Assembly: GCA_028023455.1 (NCBI GenBank)
Contig: JAQFVV010012993.1
Span: 202,093-266,092 of the forward strand
Length of the DNA stretch: 64,000 bases
Reading direction: 5' to 3'
Source of the DNA: Epiperipatus broadwayi
Lineage: Eukaryota > Onychophora > Udeonychophora > Euonychophora > Peripatidae
The notes beneath the pieces are model-generated. The model had not been told where the DNA came from. It searched no databases and was given only the letters and a program-made list of their open reading frames with translations. The translations under genes and the position numbers were made by a program. Positions 44,540 through 57,364 of the stretch are shown in pieces. How positions within the stretch are numbered: the first letter of the stretch is position 1; each line of letters begins with the position of its first letter.

Positions 44540-44753
44540 CATCTTTACACACATATATAGCATAAGTGCTCTGATATATATTAAGATAGACTATCCTCAT
44601 AGTTTAATGGACAGGCTTCAATCCACTCCACACTCCAACTCTTCAACCGTCCATCCAATTGAAAATCTGATGATGGAATGCTCAAAGGCCACCCTGAGGC
44701 CGAGATTATTAATATATATCAGAGCACTTATGCTATATATGTGTGTAAAGATG

Positions 44754-44812
44754 ATAGTCTGGACCAACTGATGATTGCTGGTTTAGCATGAAATACGTAT
44801 ATTGGTGATTAT
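44754..44812 (+). ncRNA. hammerhead ribozyme, inverted unit 1
   Basis: Same motif on the plus strand just after the orientation switch. Because units 2 and inverted 1 face each other, a transcript through the switch would form a long hairpin. Confidence 0.87.
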
Positions 44813-45228
44813 TTATCTTTTCAGCATATATGTGTTTAGGTGTATCAGTGTTATTAGATAGAGTAGAGAGAGCTGGGTGGTGTGAAAGTCTGTGCTCATA
44901 TACCCTATATTACATATATATAGCCACAGGTATATAACAAGCCTGTGTTTCAGTTATTACATTATAGAGATGTCTGCCCATCCTTGCATATGTATTAAAT
45001 GGATTATGTCCTGTACATGTGGGGTTCAGATTGACCTTAGTTCAACATGGGTGTGACAATAATCTCGGCCTCAGGGTGGCCTTTGAGCATTCCATCATCA
45101 GATTTTCAATTGGATGGACGGTTGAAGAGTTGGAGTGTGGAGTGGATTGAAGCCTGTCCATTAAACTATGAGGATAGTCTATCTTAATATATATCAGAGC
45201 ACTTATGCTATATATGTGTGTAAAGATG

Positions 45229-45287
45229 ATAGTCTGGACCAACTGATGATTGCTGGTTTAGCATGAAATACGTATATTGGTGATTAT
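45229..45287 (+). ncRNA. hammerhead ribozyme, inverted unit 2
   Basis: Core and stems intact, as in inverted unit 1. Confidence 0.88.
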
Positions 45288-45699
45288 TTATCTTTTCAGC
45301 ATATATGTGTTTAGGTGTATCAGTGTTATTAGAGTGGAGAGAGCTGGGTGGTGTGAAAGTCTGTGCTCATATACCCTATATTACATATATATAGCCACAG
45401 GTATATAACAAGCCTGTGTTTCAGTTATTACATTATAGAGATGTCTGCCCATCCTTGCATATGTATTAAATGGATTATGTCCTGTACATGTGGGGTTCAG
45501 ATTGACCTTAGTTCAACATGGGTGTGACAATAATCTCGGCCTCAGGGTGGCCTTTGAGCATTCCATCATCAGATTTTCAATTGGATGGACGGTTGAAGAG
45601 TTGGAGTGTGGAGTGGATTGAAGCCTGTCCATTAAACTATGAGGATAGTCTATCTTAATATATATCAGAGCACTTATGCTATATATGTGTGTAAAGATG

Positions 45700-45758
45700 A
45701 TAGTCTGGACCAACTGATGATTGCTGGTTTAGCATGAAATACGTATATTGGTGATTAT
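45700..45758 (+). ncRNA. hammerhead ribozyme, inverted unit 3
   Basis: Core and stems intact. Spacing from the previous ribozyme is 471 bp. Confidence 0.88.
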
Positions 45759-45956
45759 TTATCTTTTCAGCATATATGTGTTTAGGTGTATCAGTGTTAT
45801 TAGATAGAGTGGAGAGAGCTGGGTGGTGTGAAAGTCTGTGCTCATATACCCTATATTACATATATATAGCCACAGGTATATAACAAGCCTGTGTTTCAGT
45901 TATTTCTTTATATATACATTTTTTTTTTTTTTAAAATATAAGCTACCGAAAAGTTC

Positions 45957-46070
45957 TTTATTTTTAGATGGTGGAAGGAGGTTGGTTTGATTTTTAAGAA
46001 ACAAACACTTTGTTTTTGGATGGTGAAGGAGGGTTGGTTGTCTTTTAATTATCGTCTTTTTACTTTGTTT
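45957..46070 (+). repeat. two flanking minisatellite units right of the array
   Basis: ATTTTTAGATGGTGGAAGGAGG (45959) and TTTTTGGATGGTGAAGGAGGG (46014) repeat the element seen at 43835-43895. Confidence 0.6.
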
Positions 46071-46074
46071 TTTG

Positions 46075-47170
<1,096 letters not shown>

Positions 47171-47238
47171 TATGAGTGTATGCAAAAATATATATATTGT
47201 AATAGAATGTAAATATATGAGAAGAAAATAATGCTCCA

Positions 47239-47865
47239 AACATTGGATGACAAATGCAATAGCACAAATGTAATCTAAATGATCTCAAATGAAAATACAC
47301 ATATGAAGAAAGAAGGCCCCAGACATTGGTGCCAAATGTAATAGAACATCTGTTACCAAATTAAATGACCCCAATCATTGGGTAACAAATGTAATATAAT
47401 CATGATTGCTCCAGTTGAAAATAATAAATGTAATAGTAAGGGATATAACTGTATTATTATTCTCCATCCTCATAAACGAATCATAATGAATCAAGTCTCA
47501 CATTTTAGGCATCAAATGTAAGAGTACAGACTCTTCAACAATAATCACCATGTAACCAAGCCCTAACAATGGCATGAAATGTAATAGAATGCATATATCA
47601 TCCAATCTAAATAATATAAACATAGCATATCATACACATATACTGAGAAAAGAATACCCAAAACATTGGACTACAAATTTAATAGTATAACTGTCACCAA
47701 TTGGAAATGATAAATGTAATGAATTGGACTATGCATACAAAGAAAGGTCTTAACAATCTAAATGAATCCAATTGTTGAGAAAGCCAAATATAATAGATAG
47801 TATAATTTAAATGGTTTTAAGATAAAATTGTTCCAATCACTGAGGAACCAAAATGTAATGGATAA
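47239..47865 (+). repeat. eroded periodic repeat with core CATTGG...CAAATGTAATAG
   Basis: About ten diverged occurrences of a core near (A)CATTGGnnnCAAATGTAATAG lie at roughly 47239, 47323, 47374, 47417, 47500, 47566, 47661, 47701, 47772 and 47837, spaced 40-95 bp. The strongest are ACATTGGTGCCAAATGTAAT and CATTGGGTAACAAATGTAAT. The irregular spacing suggests an old minisatellite worn by indels. Confidence 0.65.
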
Positions 47866-48349
47866 CATTATCCCAATTATATTTAAACAAATTACTTATC
47901 TGCCCTTCCAACTAGCTATATATGAAATAAATCAAAATTGTACAGAGCAATAATGAGACCTATCATTATAATTTATTCTCGGCGTTAATTCGACTATCAA
48001 AATATATATACCAAAAACAAAGGGAATTTTATTGAATCTATTATACACATTACATAAGTAAACTTATGTAAATCTAAACATATCAATGAACATTGACTTG
48101 ATAAATGATCTAAAAACTAAATAATAATTGAAATACGAAATTATTCTCCATTAAGTTGTGAATTTAATAAACTTCATAATGATTCTGTCACTAAAAAAGA
48201 AAAATAAGAATAAAATATTAATATTCTTCCAAATAAAATACAAAGGCATTACTTATAAAACAAATAGTATATCCTTTATTTCTATATCATGGTTTGATTT
48301 TTAAGTAGTATCAGTGTTTTAAATATTTTTTTAAATACAAACCCATGTG

Positions 48350-48352
<3 letters not shown>

Positions 48353-48390
<38 letters not shown>

Positions 48391-48399
48391 TTATTGCAA

Positions 48400-48435
<36 letters not shown>

Positions 48436-48455
48436 TTGCAATAAGTATATATATT
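48353..48455. repeat. AT runs around a CTTATTGCAAG palindrome
   Basis: An AT run, ACTTATTGCAAGT, a second AT run, then ACTTGCAATAAGT: the two non-AT blocks are inverted copies, so the whole can fold on itself. Confidence 0.85.
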
Positions 48456-49009
48456 AAATAGACAAAGACATATTTGTGCTCAACAAGTATACATTAATAT
48501 AAACACAAACCAATATTATATTTTCCAAATATTCAAATTTAAAAAATAAAAAATAAAATAAAATAAATAAAAGTATATTATATACAGCAAATATATGAAT
48601 TGTTGTTTATGTTTTGGCATAGGAGTTATTATATGAAGTTAAAATAAAAATAGATAAATAAATAAAATAAATAATTGACTGATAAAATATTGTTACTTAA
48701 TAAAATAGATAATAGATATGCTCTCAAAGCTATGTTACTCAATTAAATATCATTAAATCAAAAGAAATCATCAAAATTTACTCCATTACAGTTATATATT
48801 ATATCCACTTTAGGACTATACTTATTTCTATAAGCATTGAATAGTCTTTTTTATTATTTACAATGAGGCACACTCAAGCCTATAAATATAACATATCTTT
48901 GACTACTTAGTTATTTAGTGTTAACTTATAACTTAGTATGAATATAGAACTTATTTCACTTCATTTTGTTATTTATCTTATATACATACACACACACATA
49001 CACATATAT

Positions 49010-49095
49010 ATATATATTGTAGTGATGAGCTACAAACTGCCACACCATCCAGTTATTTAAGACACTCTACCAATTGGAGCCTTGTAATATATTAG
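49010..49095 (-). repeat. tRNA-like SINE-type fragment
   Basis: On the minus strand GCTCCAATTGGTAGAGTG resembles a tRNA 5' end with an A box, followed by GGATGGTGTGGCAGTTTG and TAGCTCATCACTACAA before an AT tail. The segment GGTGTG...GCTCAT parallels the tRNA-like end of the 475-bp repeat. The B box is degraded, and a working pol III promoter is unlikely. Confidence 0.4.
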
Positions 49096-51110
49096 CTTAA
49101 CCAATAAGTTGCTAAGCAAATTGACATATTAACATTTTTTTTCTTTCCAACATATACATGTGTATAAACATCTTTTTATTTTTAAAAAGGTAATAAAAGC
49201 CATTAAATTACTAGGGAGAAACAGATAGGTATATTAACACTGGAATAAAAGGGTATTATATGTTAATAATTGGGGATGACTATAAAAATAAAATAGAAAC
49301 TTACACGTAAATTTAAAAAAAAATAAAAACAATGACTGAATTAAAACCTAAACCTAAACACATGGCACCATTTGTGGAGATGAGATTTGTAGAAATGAAA
49401 TTTAAAATATTTATAAATTATTATTTTTAGTTATAATCCCATTTATTTATATTACGTCATTTAAACAATAGGAAATGTCAAGGTTAAAATGTTTAAAATA
49501 ACTTCACGCAACCGAAACGCAGGATTAATTGTCTTCTGTTTTTTTTTAAGAGAGAACATTATTATTTTTTCTGTTTAAAAAAATAGTTTTCGAATACAAA
49601 ATGGATCTGAATATTCGAATTCAAATATATAATTTTTTTTATAAATATTAATCAAAGTGATCAAAAGCTGAAATTTTAAAGCAATCATTTGAAGGGAAAG
49701 AAATGATTTGAAAGTAAGAAGTTTTAAATTATTTGCTGATTAGATAAATTTTAGCTAAATTTAAGCGTTGCAGTAATATTCAATAAATAATTGTTTTGAT
49801 AAATAATAATATCGTCATTGAAATCTTGAGCAGCAAATGAATCAATAAATATATATTATTTTTATATCATGATTGCTTGCTGAAAAGTTTTTACCATGGG
49901 GTAATAATATGTCATCGATAAAGCCATGAAAGTTTAAAGATTTTACCTGCCCATTTAGGAGAAACTTAAAAACCATCTTTGCTTTAAATAAAATGCCTAA
50001 ACAAATCCAAGACAGGATAATTGGAGAACATTATTATTTTTTGACTCAGACAAGAAACTTCTATTCTTCGTGGGAGCAAAACTTCATCTCCATTCCTAGG
50101 AATTTATTTAATAAATGAACAATTTCCAGAAGACTTATCGAACTTTAATTAACATAATGGGATAAGAATTGTAATTTTTGTTTTATTATTTTGTCTATTG
50201 TAAATTTTATGTATTATTTTCATTTCTACAAATGGAAGCTAATGTGTATAATTTTGGAGTTACTCTGTATGAGAGTAATAAGGGGGAAAAAATTAGATTT
50301 ATATACATATATTTTCATCATCTCTAATTGTATAAAAAAAAATAATAGTTTTGACCGCCCCATCTGACTGACTTTTGACAAAATTAGGAGGTAAGAAATT
50401 TTAATATTATCTTATAGTAAGCAAAACACAATGATATATTTTTTTAATATTATTAATTAAGCTTACTTTTGTATTGCTTTTATAAATCAATGATTTATAA
50501 CCATTGAGGTATCTAGAAAACAGAGGTCTTTTTATTGTTGTTATGTTTGTATACATATTTTAAATTAGTCAGCTAAATTCGCAGTCACATATACATATTA
50601 TAATTTTCCATATTCATTGTTGTAAATAATTAGTCAAGTACATGAACTTCTATCATTGGGTTTATGGCAAGGGTTTTATTTTATTAATATCATTATAGTT
50701 ATCGATATGGTAGAATTTCATCCTGACAAAATAAATTATATATATCAGATTTAAGTGTTAATCATATTGCATATTTTTTTTTTATTTGTCAATCAATAAA
50801 TGTTTATATAATTTGTTATTTTAATCTGGTCTCTAACTCATCATTATTTCAATATCCATCACCAGCTTTATAGTTCTTCATTATGCACATACCCATTATA
50901 AACATTATAATCTTATTTAGTTTTACACCTATTAATATTATTACTATGATAGAGGAAATACACATACATATTTAAGTCATTTATTATAGCTTTTAATACA
51001 TATATACTTATACTGCACATACATATTTTTTTTATATATCTTATGCTTAATTGATTTTTGGTAATTAATTATCACATATAGAAGTGCAATAACTACTATT
51101 AGTGTGATCT
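49096..51110. other. AT-rich stretch, no gene recognised
   Basis: Nothing assignable was seen. Confidence 0.5.
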
Positions 51111-51395
51111 CCTTCCCTGATAAGAGAGCTCAGGCAATTACTCCCTGAGTTTGAATACTGTAGTATAATGCGGCTAGAAAGGGGTGAGAATTGGATGAAC
51201 TGACCCAAATTGTATCTAGGTTAATAAAAATAGGTAGAGCTAGTCTATTGGAAGTAGGTACAATCATACATTATGTATTTCATTGCGTAATCACTTGCAT
51301 CCTATCTGAAGACCCAAAGTCCGACCATAGTAAGATGTGTTCCCCCTATCTCTTATGTAATCCTCCAGCCCGTTACAATATATATATATATTGTA
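51111..51395. other. GC-richer block, unassigned
   Basis: A block of clearly higher GC than its surroundings, ending at CCCGTTACAATATATA and a short palindrome of AT repeats (ACAATATA...TATATTGT). The block looks like a dispersed repeat, but no second copy occurs in the window and the frame 51191-51430 resembles no protein I know. Confidence 0.4.
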
Positions 51396-51419
51396 TTGGG
51401 CACATTACATTATTACATT

Positions 51420-53300
51420 TTTTTTTTTAAATTAAACATGAAAAATAAAAGTTTGCAAATAAAAACTTCTTTTTTAAGAATTAAAAATTGAAAATTAAAA
51501 ATCATCTAAACTCTAATATATAAAATCGCACAGATGAAAAATTATTAAAAGAAAACTTTATTAAGAAAAAAGAAAAAGTTTTAAAACTAAATATTAAGAA
51601 AAAGTCTTGAAAGATTTAAAGATAAAAAACAATGTACAATAATTTAATTAATTCTATTGTATAAAATGTAAATGATTGTTTTAATTAATAAAAGTAAGCT
51701 AGCCCTTGAGCATTTCCAAATTTATATGTAAAGGTCAGATAAGAGAGAAAAAACAATAGAAACTAATAGCCAATAAAAGAATTCACTCAGGAAATGGATC
51801 TCAATGAAAAGACGATCACCATCATCATGACATAATGTCCACTGAATCCAAAATTCTAATATAAAAGAAAAAGTTTGGAAATAAATTTTGATGAGTGAAG
51901 AAAGAGCTGGGAGAGAAGATAGAGATGTGACTATATGTTTTAGCGTGGAGAGAGTTGAAGGAGAAGGGATTGAAAAGATGCACTCTTCAATCCCTTCATT
52001 TTTTCTAAAAGGAAGGAGAAATGACATCATTTTTCCTATCTTGAGGACCACAGTGCATCGGGCAAATTAACGCTGGCTCCAAATGGCTAGCAACTGCTAA
52101 GCATGGATTTTTAAAACAGTAAGAATTCTAACTAATGAACCTTAATTCTAAAAAAGAAACTTTTCTAGTATGTTAAAACCTTAAGAACATTAGTTAATTA
52201 ATAAACACTAAGTATAAACTTTCCCAGTATTTAAATTATTGCAATAGAAATTCCTATCTGACCAAACTTAATCAGTTAGTAATAATTGTTTTATTGAATG
52301 TATTATTATTTTTTGTAAATCATTTCCATTAATTTATTTTTTCTGTTCTTTTAAGTTTTTATTATGGTTTTTTTTTTCTTTTAAATAAATTATATAAATG
52401 TTAAATTTAAGTCGATTTGTAAAGTTATATATGTTAGTTTAAGGGAGGGTAATCTTAGGTTATTTGTTTCATAGTTAAATTGGATCAATGGATTGGATAT
52501 ATTGGTGTAATTAGTAGAAGTAGTATGAGATTTGCTACAGGCAGGATCGTATCATATGCCGCACACTCTCTTTTTGCCTATGGAATGGGATGGTAGGATG
52601 GAAAATGCAGTCCCTTCCTATGGAGTTTTTTATTGCTCTTCTCATCAGACAGATGTAGTATTCCTGTCTGAATGAGAGCCAATGTCTTCTATAACCTAAC
52701 CATGTTGTTCAGATGTACATTCCTGACAGTAAGGTATTTGTGCTGTCATATCCATGCTACATTGAATACATCGATGTATCGGATGGATTGATGTTGATTT
52801 AACTGCAGACTTTTGGCCTACGGTTAAATAAGGAATAGAATATTTTCTTTTCAAATGCAAATCTATGTAGTCTATTCATACTTGACACTCTAGTAAATAT
52901 TAAACTCATCTGTGCGAACTTTTAAAATAAAATAAAAACAGTTAAATTGTAAATTAATTTCTAAAGTAAAATAAGTTATAATGTTTTGTAAAAAAAAAAT
53001 TAAAGTTAGACTAAAATAATAATGCTAAATTTTATATATGTTAAATAAATGTTTGTGTGTGTGTTATTACTGGCAGTGGCTTCTTTTATATTTTTTTTAT
53101 TTTAATATTGGAAATATTTTAATGGATAAAAATTCATATTCTATAAATCTCTGCATCTCACTGAGCTAGTAGCAATGGGCTAATGGTCGGAATAAAAATA
53201 TGTGTAAAATAAGATCTTAACAGTGCATATCTGCCTACTCTATAAATTTTCTAGGTTCAAATAGCCTAGTGGTGCTCTGTATTGTAGATACGGTAAGACT
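51420..53300 (-). repeat. unknown 2-kb repeat, copy A (inverted, diverged)
   Basis: Reverse complement of the repeats at 54826-56837 and 57365-59357, but more diverged and with several indels. Anchors are AGGTCAGATAAGAG (51731), ACTGGCAGTGGCTTCTTTTA (53070) and TCTGCCTACTCTATAAATTT (53230). No coding frame is shared by the three copies. Confidence 0.75.
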
Positions 53301-53326
53301 GGATTGATCTCTAGAAAACCATGATC

Positions 53327-53357
<31 letters not shown>

Positions 53358-54820
53358 AAATGACGATTTCTAATTGATAAGTAACCTTCAATAAATCAAC
53401 TCAATCTATGATCCATCCCTAAGAACATATCTAATTATCAAATAAATAAAAAAAATATTTAAAAAAAAAATTAAGTTATATAAATAATAAAACTTTTGCT
53501 AATAAAATTTGCAAATAAAAATTTCACTTATTAATATATATATATATATATATATAATAACCCATATGAAATTTAAACTTAGAGCTTTACTTATAAATTT
53601 ATAATACTTAAGTGTTAATTTTGACATTTATAAAATGTTTGATTTTTTAAAACAAGACACTTAAATAGAACAGAATTATACTTATAAAAACGTTTCATTT
53701 TTCTAATGAAAAAAAAAATGAATATCGATCTCAAAAATATAATCACTTACATTAATAAAGTTATTTATTCCCTTTTCAAAGTTCAACTTGTTCCATTGTT
53801 TTATTTCTTTATATTTCTTTAATATTTGAATGCATTCTAGCCAAGGTCAAATTTTGAAGAAAATATCACATTAGAGAAAATTGTCAATCCCTAGATGCAT
53901 GTATCTTTTTTTTTTTTTTTTAATTTCTTTCCTTAAAAAAATTGAAATGTTGAATCCAATATATTGACTAATTTTAGTTGCTTCCAAATTGTTACTAAAT
54001 TTACCATTATAGATTCCTAGATAGCTATATCAAATTTCAGCTTAAGATGTGGTGAAATTCATGTGTTAAAATTTTGCCTAGTTTTTCTTTTTAAATTGAT
54101 TTGGGATAAATGAAAAGAAAAGGTGCAGCTCCCTGGCTGCAATATATATATATATATATATATATTAGCCAACCATGGTTTATGTGTTTACTACAGTAAT
54201 TTATCCAATTATTATGACAAATGAAGATACCGAATATAAAAGTACAATTAGCTTTTTCTCCTTAAGTTTCTTTTTATAACCATATTAATAATCAATCAAC
54301 GCAATCTTTTTTTGTTGTTGACATTGTTGTTTTTTTCACATGCCACATTACATGCATTTTTGAAAACCATTGTTACATATGTTTTGATAAATAATAATAT
54401 TCGAAATAAAAGATATTATATCAAAAATTTATTTGACAGTTCTTTTAAAAAATATATATGTATATACATAAATAATAACATTGCATTTTTTTAATAATCA
54501 CTACAAATAAAATAATCTTTTTTATAATCAACAATATATATGTCTTTATTTATCTATAATAATTAGAACATATCACTATTACTATTAAAAATCTCACCAT
54601 TAAGAATAATAATAATAACAATTAAATATTTAAATCGATGTACTATCAACAAATAAATAAAATAATAAATCCAAACAAAAATAACTATAACTAATAACCA
54701 TAAACAATAATAACACTCAATATATAAATATCAAATCAAAGAGATTTTTTTTAAAACCAACAAATGATTTTTAAAATAAAGGTAGATTTGTTGATCTTTT
54801 ACAATATATATATATATTTT
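53301..54820. other. AT-rich stretch between repeat copies
   Basis: Contains short AT runs at 53333-53357, 53537-53556 and 54141-54164. No gene recognised. Confidence 0.55.
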
Positions 54821-54825
54821 AACGG

Positions 54826-56837
54826 TCACTGAAAGAAGCCTTCAATTTATCTGGCATACGAGCGCACCATCTAGGCATTTGAACCTAGAAAAATTTATAT
54901 AGAAGGCAGATACGTAAGTTAAGATTCAAAAAAAATTTTTATATATATTATTCTGACCGTTTGCCCAATGTTTTCTCTATGTTTGCTCATAGAGTAGCAG
55001 AGATTTTAAACACTTTTATAAGTTTTAATAGATTTAGATTCTCAAAATATATTAATATTTAAAACAATAAAATAAAAGAAGCCACTGCCAGTAATTAACA
55101 CACAAATAGATTTTATTAATGCACATTTAAAATTGAGGAATAAATTTATTTTTAGATTTTAACATTATTTTTTTTTAAATTTAAATTACTATTTTAATAG
55201 ACCGCACAGATGGATATTTAAATTATATTTTACTTTAGCATATCGAGTATAGATAGTCTACATAGATTTTTTTTCCACTTAAAAACTTATCAAAACATTC
55301 ATTCAATCTCAGACTAAAAGTTCATAGCCAACCCAATGTCAGCTTCCAGATATATATTTGCAACCAATGTAATATGAAGATGCTAGCATAAAACTATGCC
55401 AACAGGAATGTGCATCTGACAGCATGATATTATTTGAAGGAAATGATCCATGTCCAGAACAGAAAAGTACATCTGCCTGACTAAGGAATCATGTATATAA
55501 TTTTTTAAAGAGTGCTACATATGGGGGAGAGCGGTCTTTCTGCTGTCTTATAAATCCCTGTCCATAGAGCTAGAAGGGATCAATGACACAGGAAATACAT
55601 CTGCGACCATTTCAATGATATGACTGCCTCTTTGGAGTCATGCATTCAGTTGGGCATGTTGCCCTGTATGCTAAACATACTTCACATTAGATTAATATAA
55701 ACACCCATACATCCCTCCACAAGCATTTCCCTAACCACGAAACAAATAGCCTGAAATTAAAATCCCTTAAATTAAAAAACATAGTTATTAATCTTTATAC
55801 ATGCAGCTATCTACACCCAACTTTAAATTTAATACATTTTATTTAACATATAGAAATAAATAACCTAGTTAAATACAAACATAAATAATTAAATTTAAAA
55901 AAAATAGAAATGATTGAAATAGCAAACGTATATAAAAACAAATATTTATAATTGATTTAGAGTTCTATTCTTGGTCAGATAAGAGTACATTAATTTATAT
56001 TACTTTTTTTTTTGGATTGATTACTTATTGACGTTATACGGTAATTATTTGAAAGAAATTTCAATTGGTAAAAGCTTATACTTTACAGATTCTGCAGATT
56101 TTGAGGTCCATCTTCGTGATCACTTATGTAGATTTTTGTTCTTCATTTTTAAAAACAAAGCCGCTACTTGCCATTCCTTTTTTGGTCCCTAACTGTCATA
56201 GGGAGGTCTCAGCTGGTTGTCTGAAAATTAAATTTATTGCAGACTTCCACATCGTGAAAATCTGCAATATAGCTAGTTATAACGACATATTCATAGTCAG
56301 CTCTCAGATCCCAATTATAATAATAATTTGGCTTTTATATTTTTATTAGTCTCTTATCATCCAATCTTTGGATTCAACCGGCAAGATGTCACTAATCCTC
56401 TGGTGTTTCAATTACAGTCTATGCTGACATTTCTGGTGTTTGCATTGGTCATTTAATTTCTTTGTACTCTCTTATCTGACCCTTTAATTTATTTTAAATG
56501 CCTCAAGGGCCAGTTTGCTTTTGAACAATCATTTAATTAATAAGAAAATCATTTCCATTTTTTTAAGATTATAGAAATCACCATTATTTCTATTTCCAAA
56601 AATATCAAATCTTTATATTTTTACTTTTTTTACAAAAAAAAACTACTTTCAAATATTTTTATTTTTTAAAATAGTTTTTAAAGTTGTCCATCATGCGATC
56701 TATATATACATTAAACAGTTTTTAAATTTCAGTTTTTAAGTTAAGTTTTTTTCTTTTTAATAAATCAATTTTTATTTATGATCTTTTATTTTAATTTTAA
56801 AATAATGTGATGGCATATTATATTCCATTACAAATCA
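54826..56837 (+). repeat. unknown 2-kb repeat, copy B
   Basis: Highly similar to copy C along its whole length, offset about 2520 bp. Begins with a segment holding CTAGGTTCAAAT-type sequence on the minus strand (54870-54890) and ends TATTATATTCCATTACAA. Small frames such as 56065-56349 recur in C but carry no recognisable domain and are interrupted in A. A non-autonomous mobile element is likely; its class is unknown. Confidence 0.85.
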
Positions 56838-57364
56838 GTAAACTTCCTCAAAAACAAAAACATAAAAAAAAAAAAATTTACTTAGTGTTAGTAATGACGT
56901 TACACAAATTGATTATACTAAATTTTTTTTAAAAAGACAAAACTTTAGTTATTAATTAAAAAGACAAAACTTTGGTTAGTAATTACAAGAAAAAAAATGC
57001 TGACTATTCTTTCCTTTTCACCCCAGCTGAGATTACACCTCCTCCCTCAACAGTTCCCTTTTCCCTACATTTCAATTTTAACTTAGGCAAGTCAAAGAAG
57101 TTATGTGGTTTTAGACTTTTTTTTTAATTATGATTTATATTAATTATTACATTTTATTCCTCGCATTTATTTCTACATATGTGCAATTTAGTTACTGGCA
57201 GTACTTTTTACACAAAATTCAAGTTTATAACTATATAATACAAAAAATATATTCTGATTTCTGAAAAAATATTACTGGCATGATTTCTTTTTAAAATTCT
57301 CAGGGCACACATGATTTATTAAAGATTGTGCCATGTTGGGAGACCACTTTAATGTCCAATGAAA
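56838..57364. other. spacer between repeat copies B and C
   Basis: Unrelated to the repeat. It contains a short direct repeat (AAAAAGACAAAACTTT at 56932 and 56959) and nothing else assignable. Confidence 0.55.

Larger units (their letters stand above)
43911..45905. repeat. 475-bp tandem repeat carrying hammerhead ribozymes
   Basis: One full unit (43911-44385) and a partial second (44386 to about 44710) run in one direction. The array then flips near 44710 and continues inverted with a partial and two full units to 45905. Unit ends marked by the CCCTATA motif lie near 44901, 45372 and 45847 (spacing 471 and 475 bp). Near-identity between units indicates recent amplification. Each unit has one complete hammerhead motif and, at its end, a tRNA-like segment (GGTGTGAAAGTCTGTGCTCAT on the ribozyme strand) followed by TTACATATATA. 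Reading frames of about 66 residues repeated across units show no relation to any protein family I know and follow from unit identity. Related fragments lie at 14494-14787 and 9335-9410, perhaps also near 49010-49095. Confidence 0.94.

Noticed and set aside
51722-52070. Overlapping frames of 109 and 60 codons on opposite strands
   Set aside because: They lie within copy A of the 2-kb repeat and are not kept in copies B and C.
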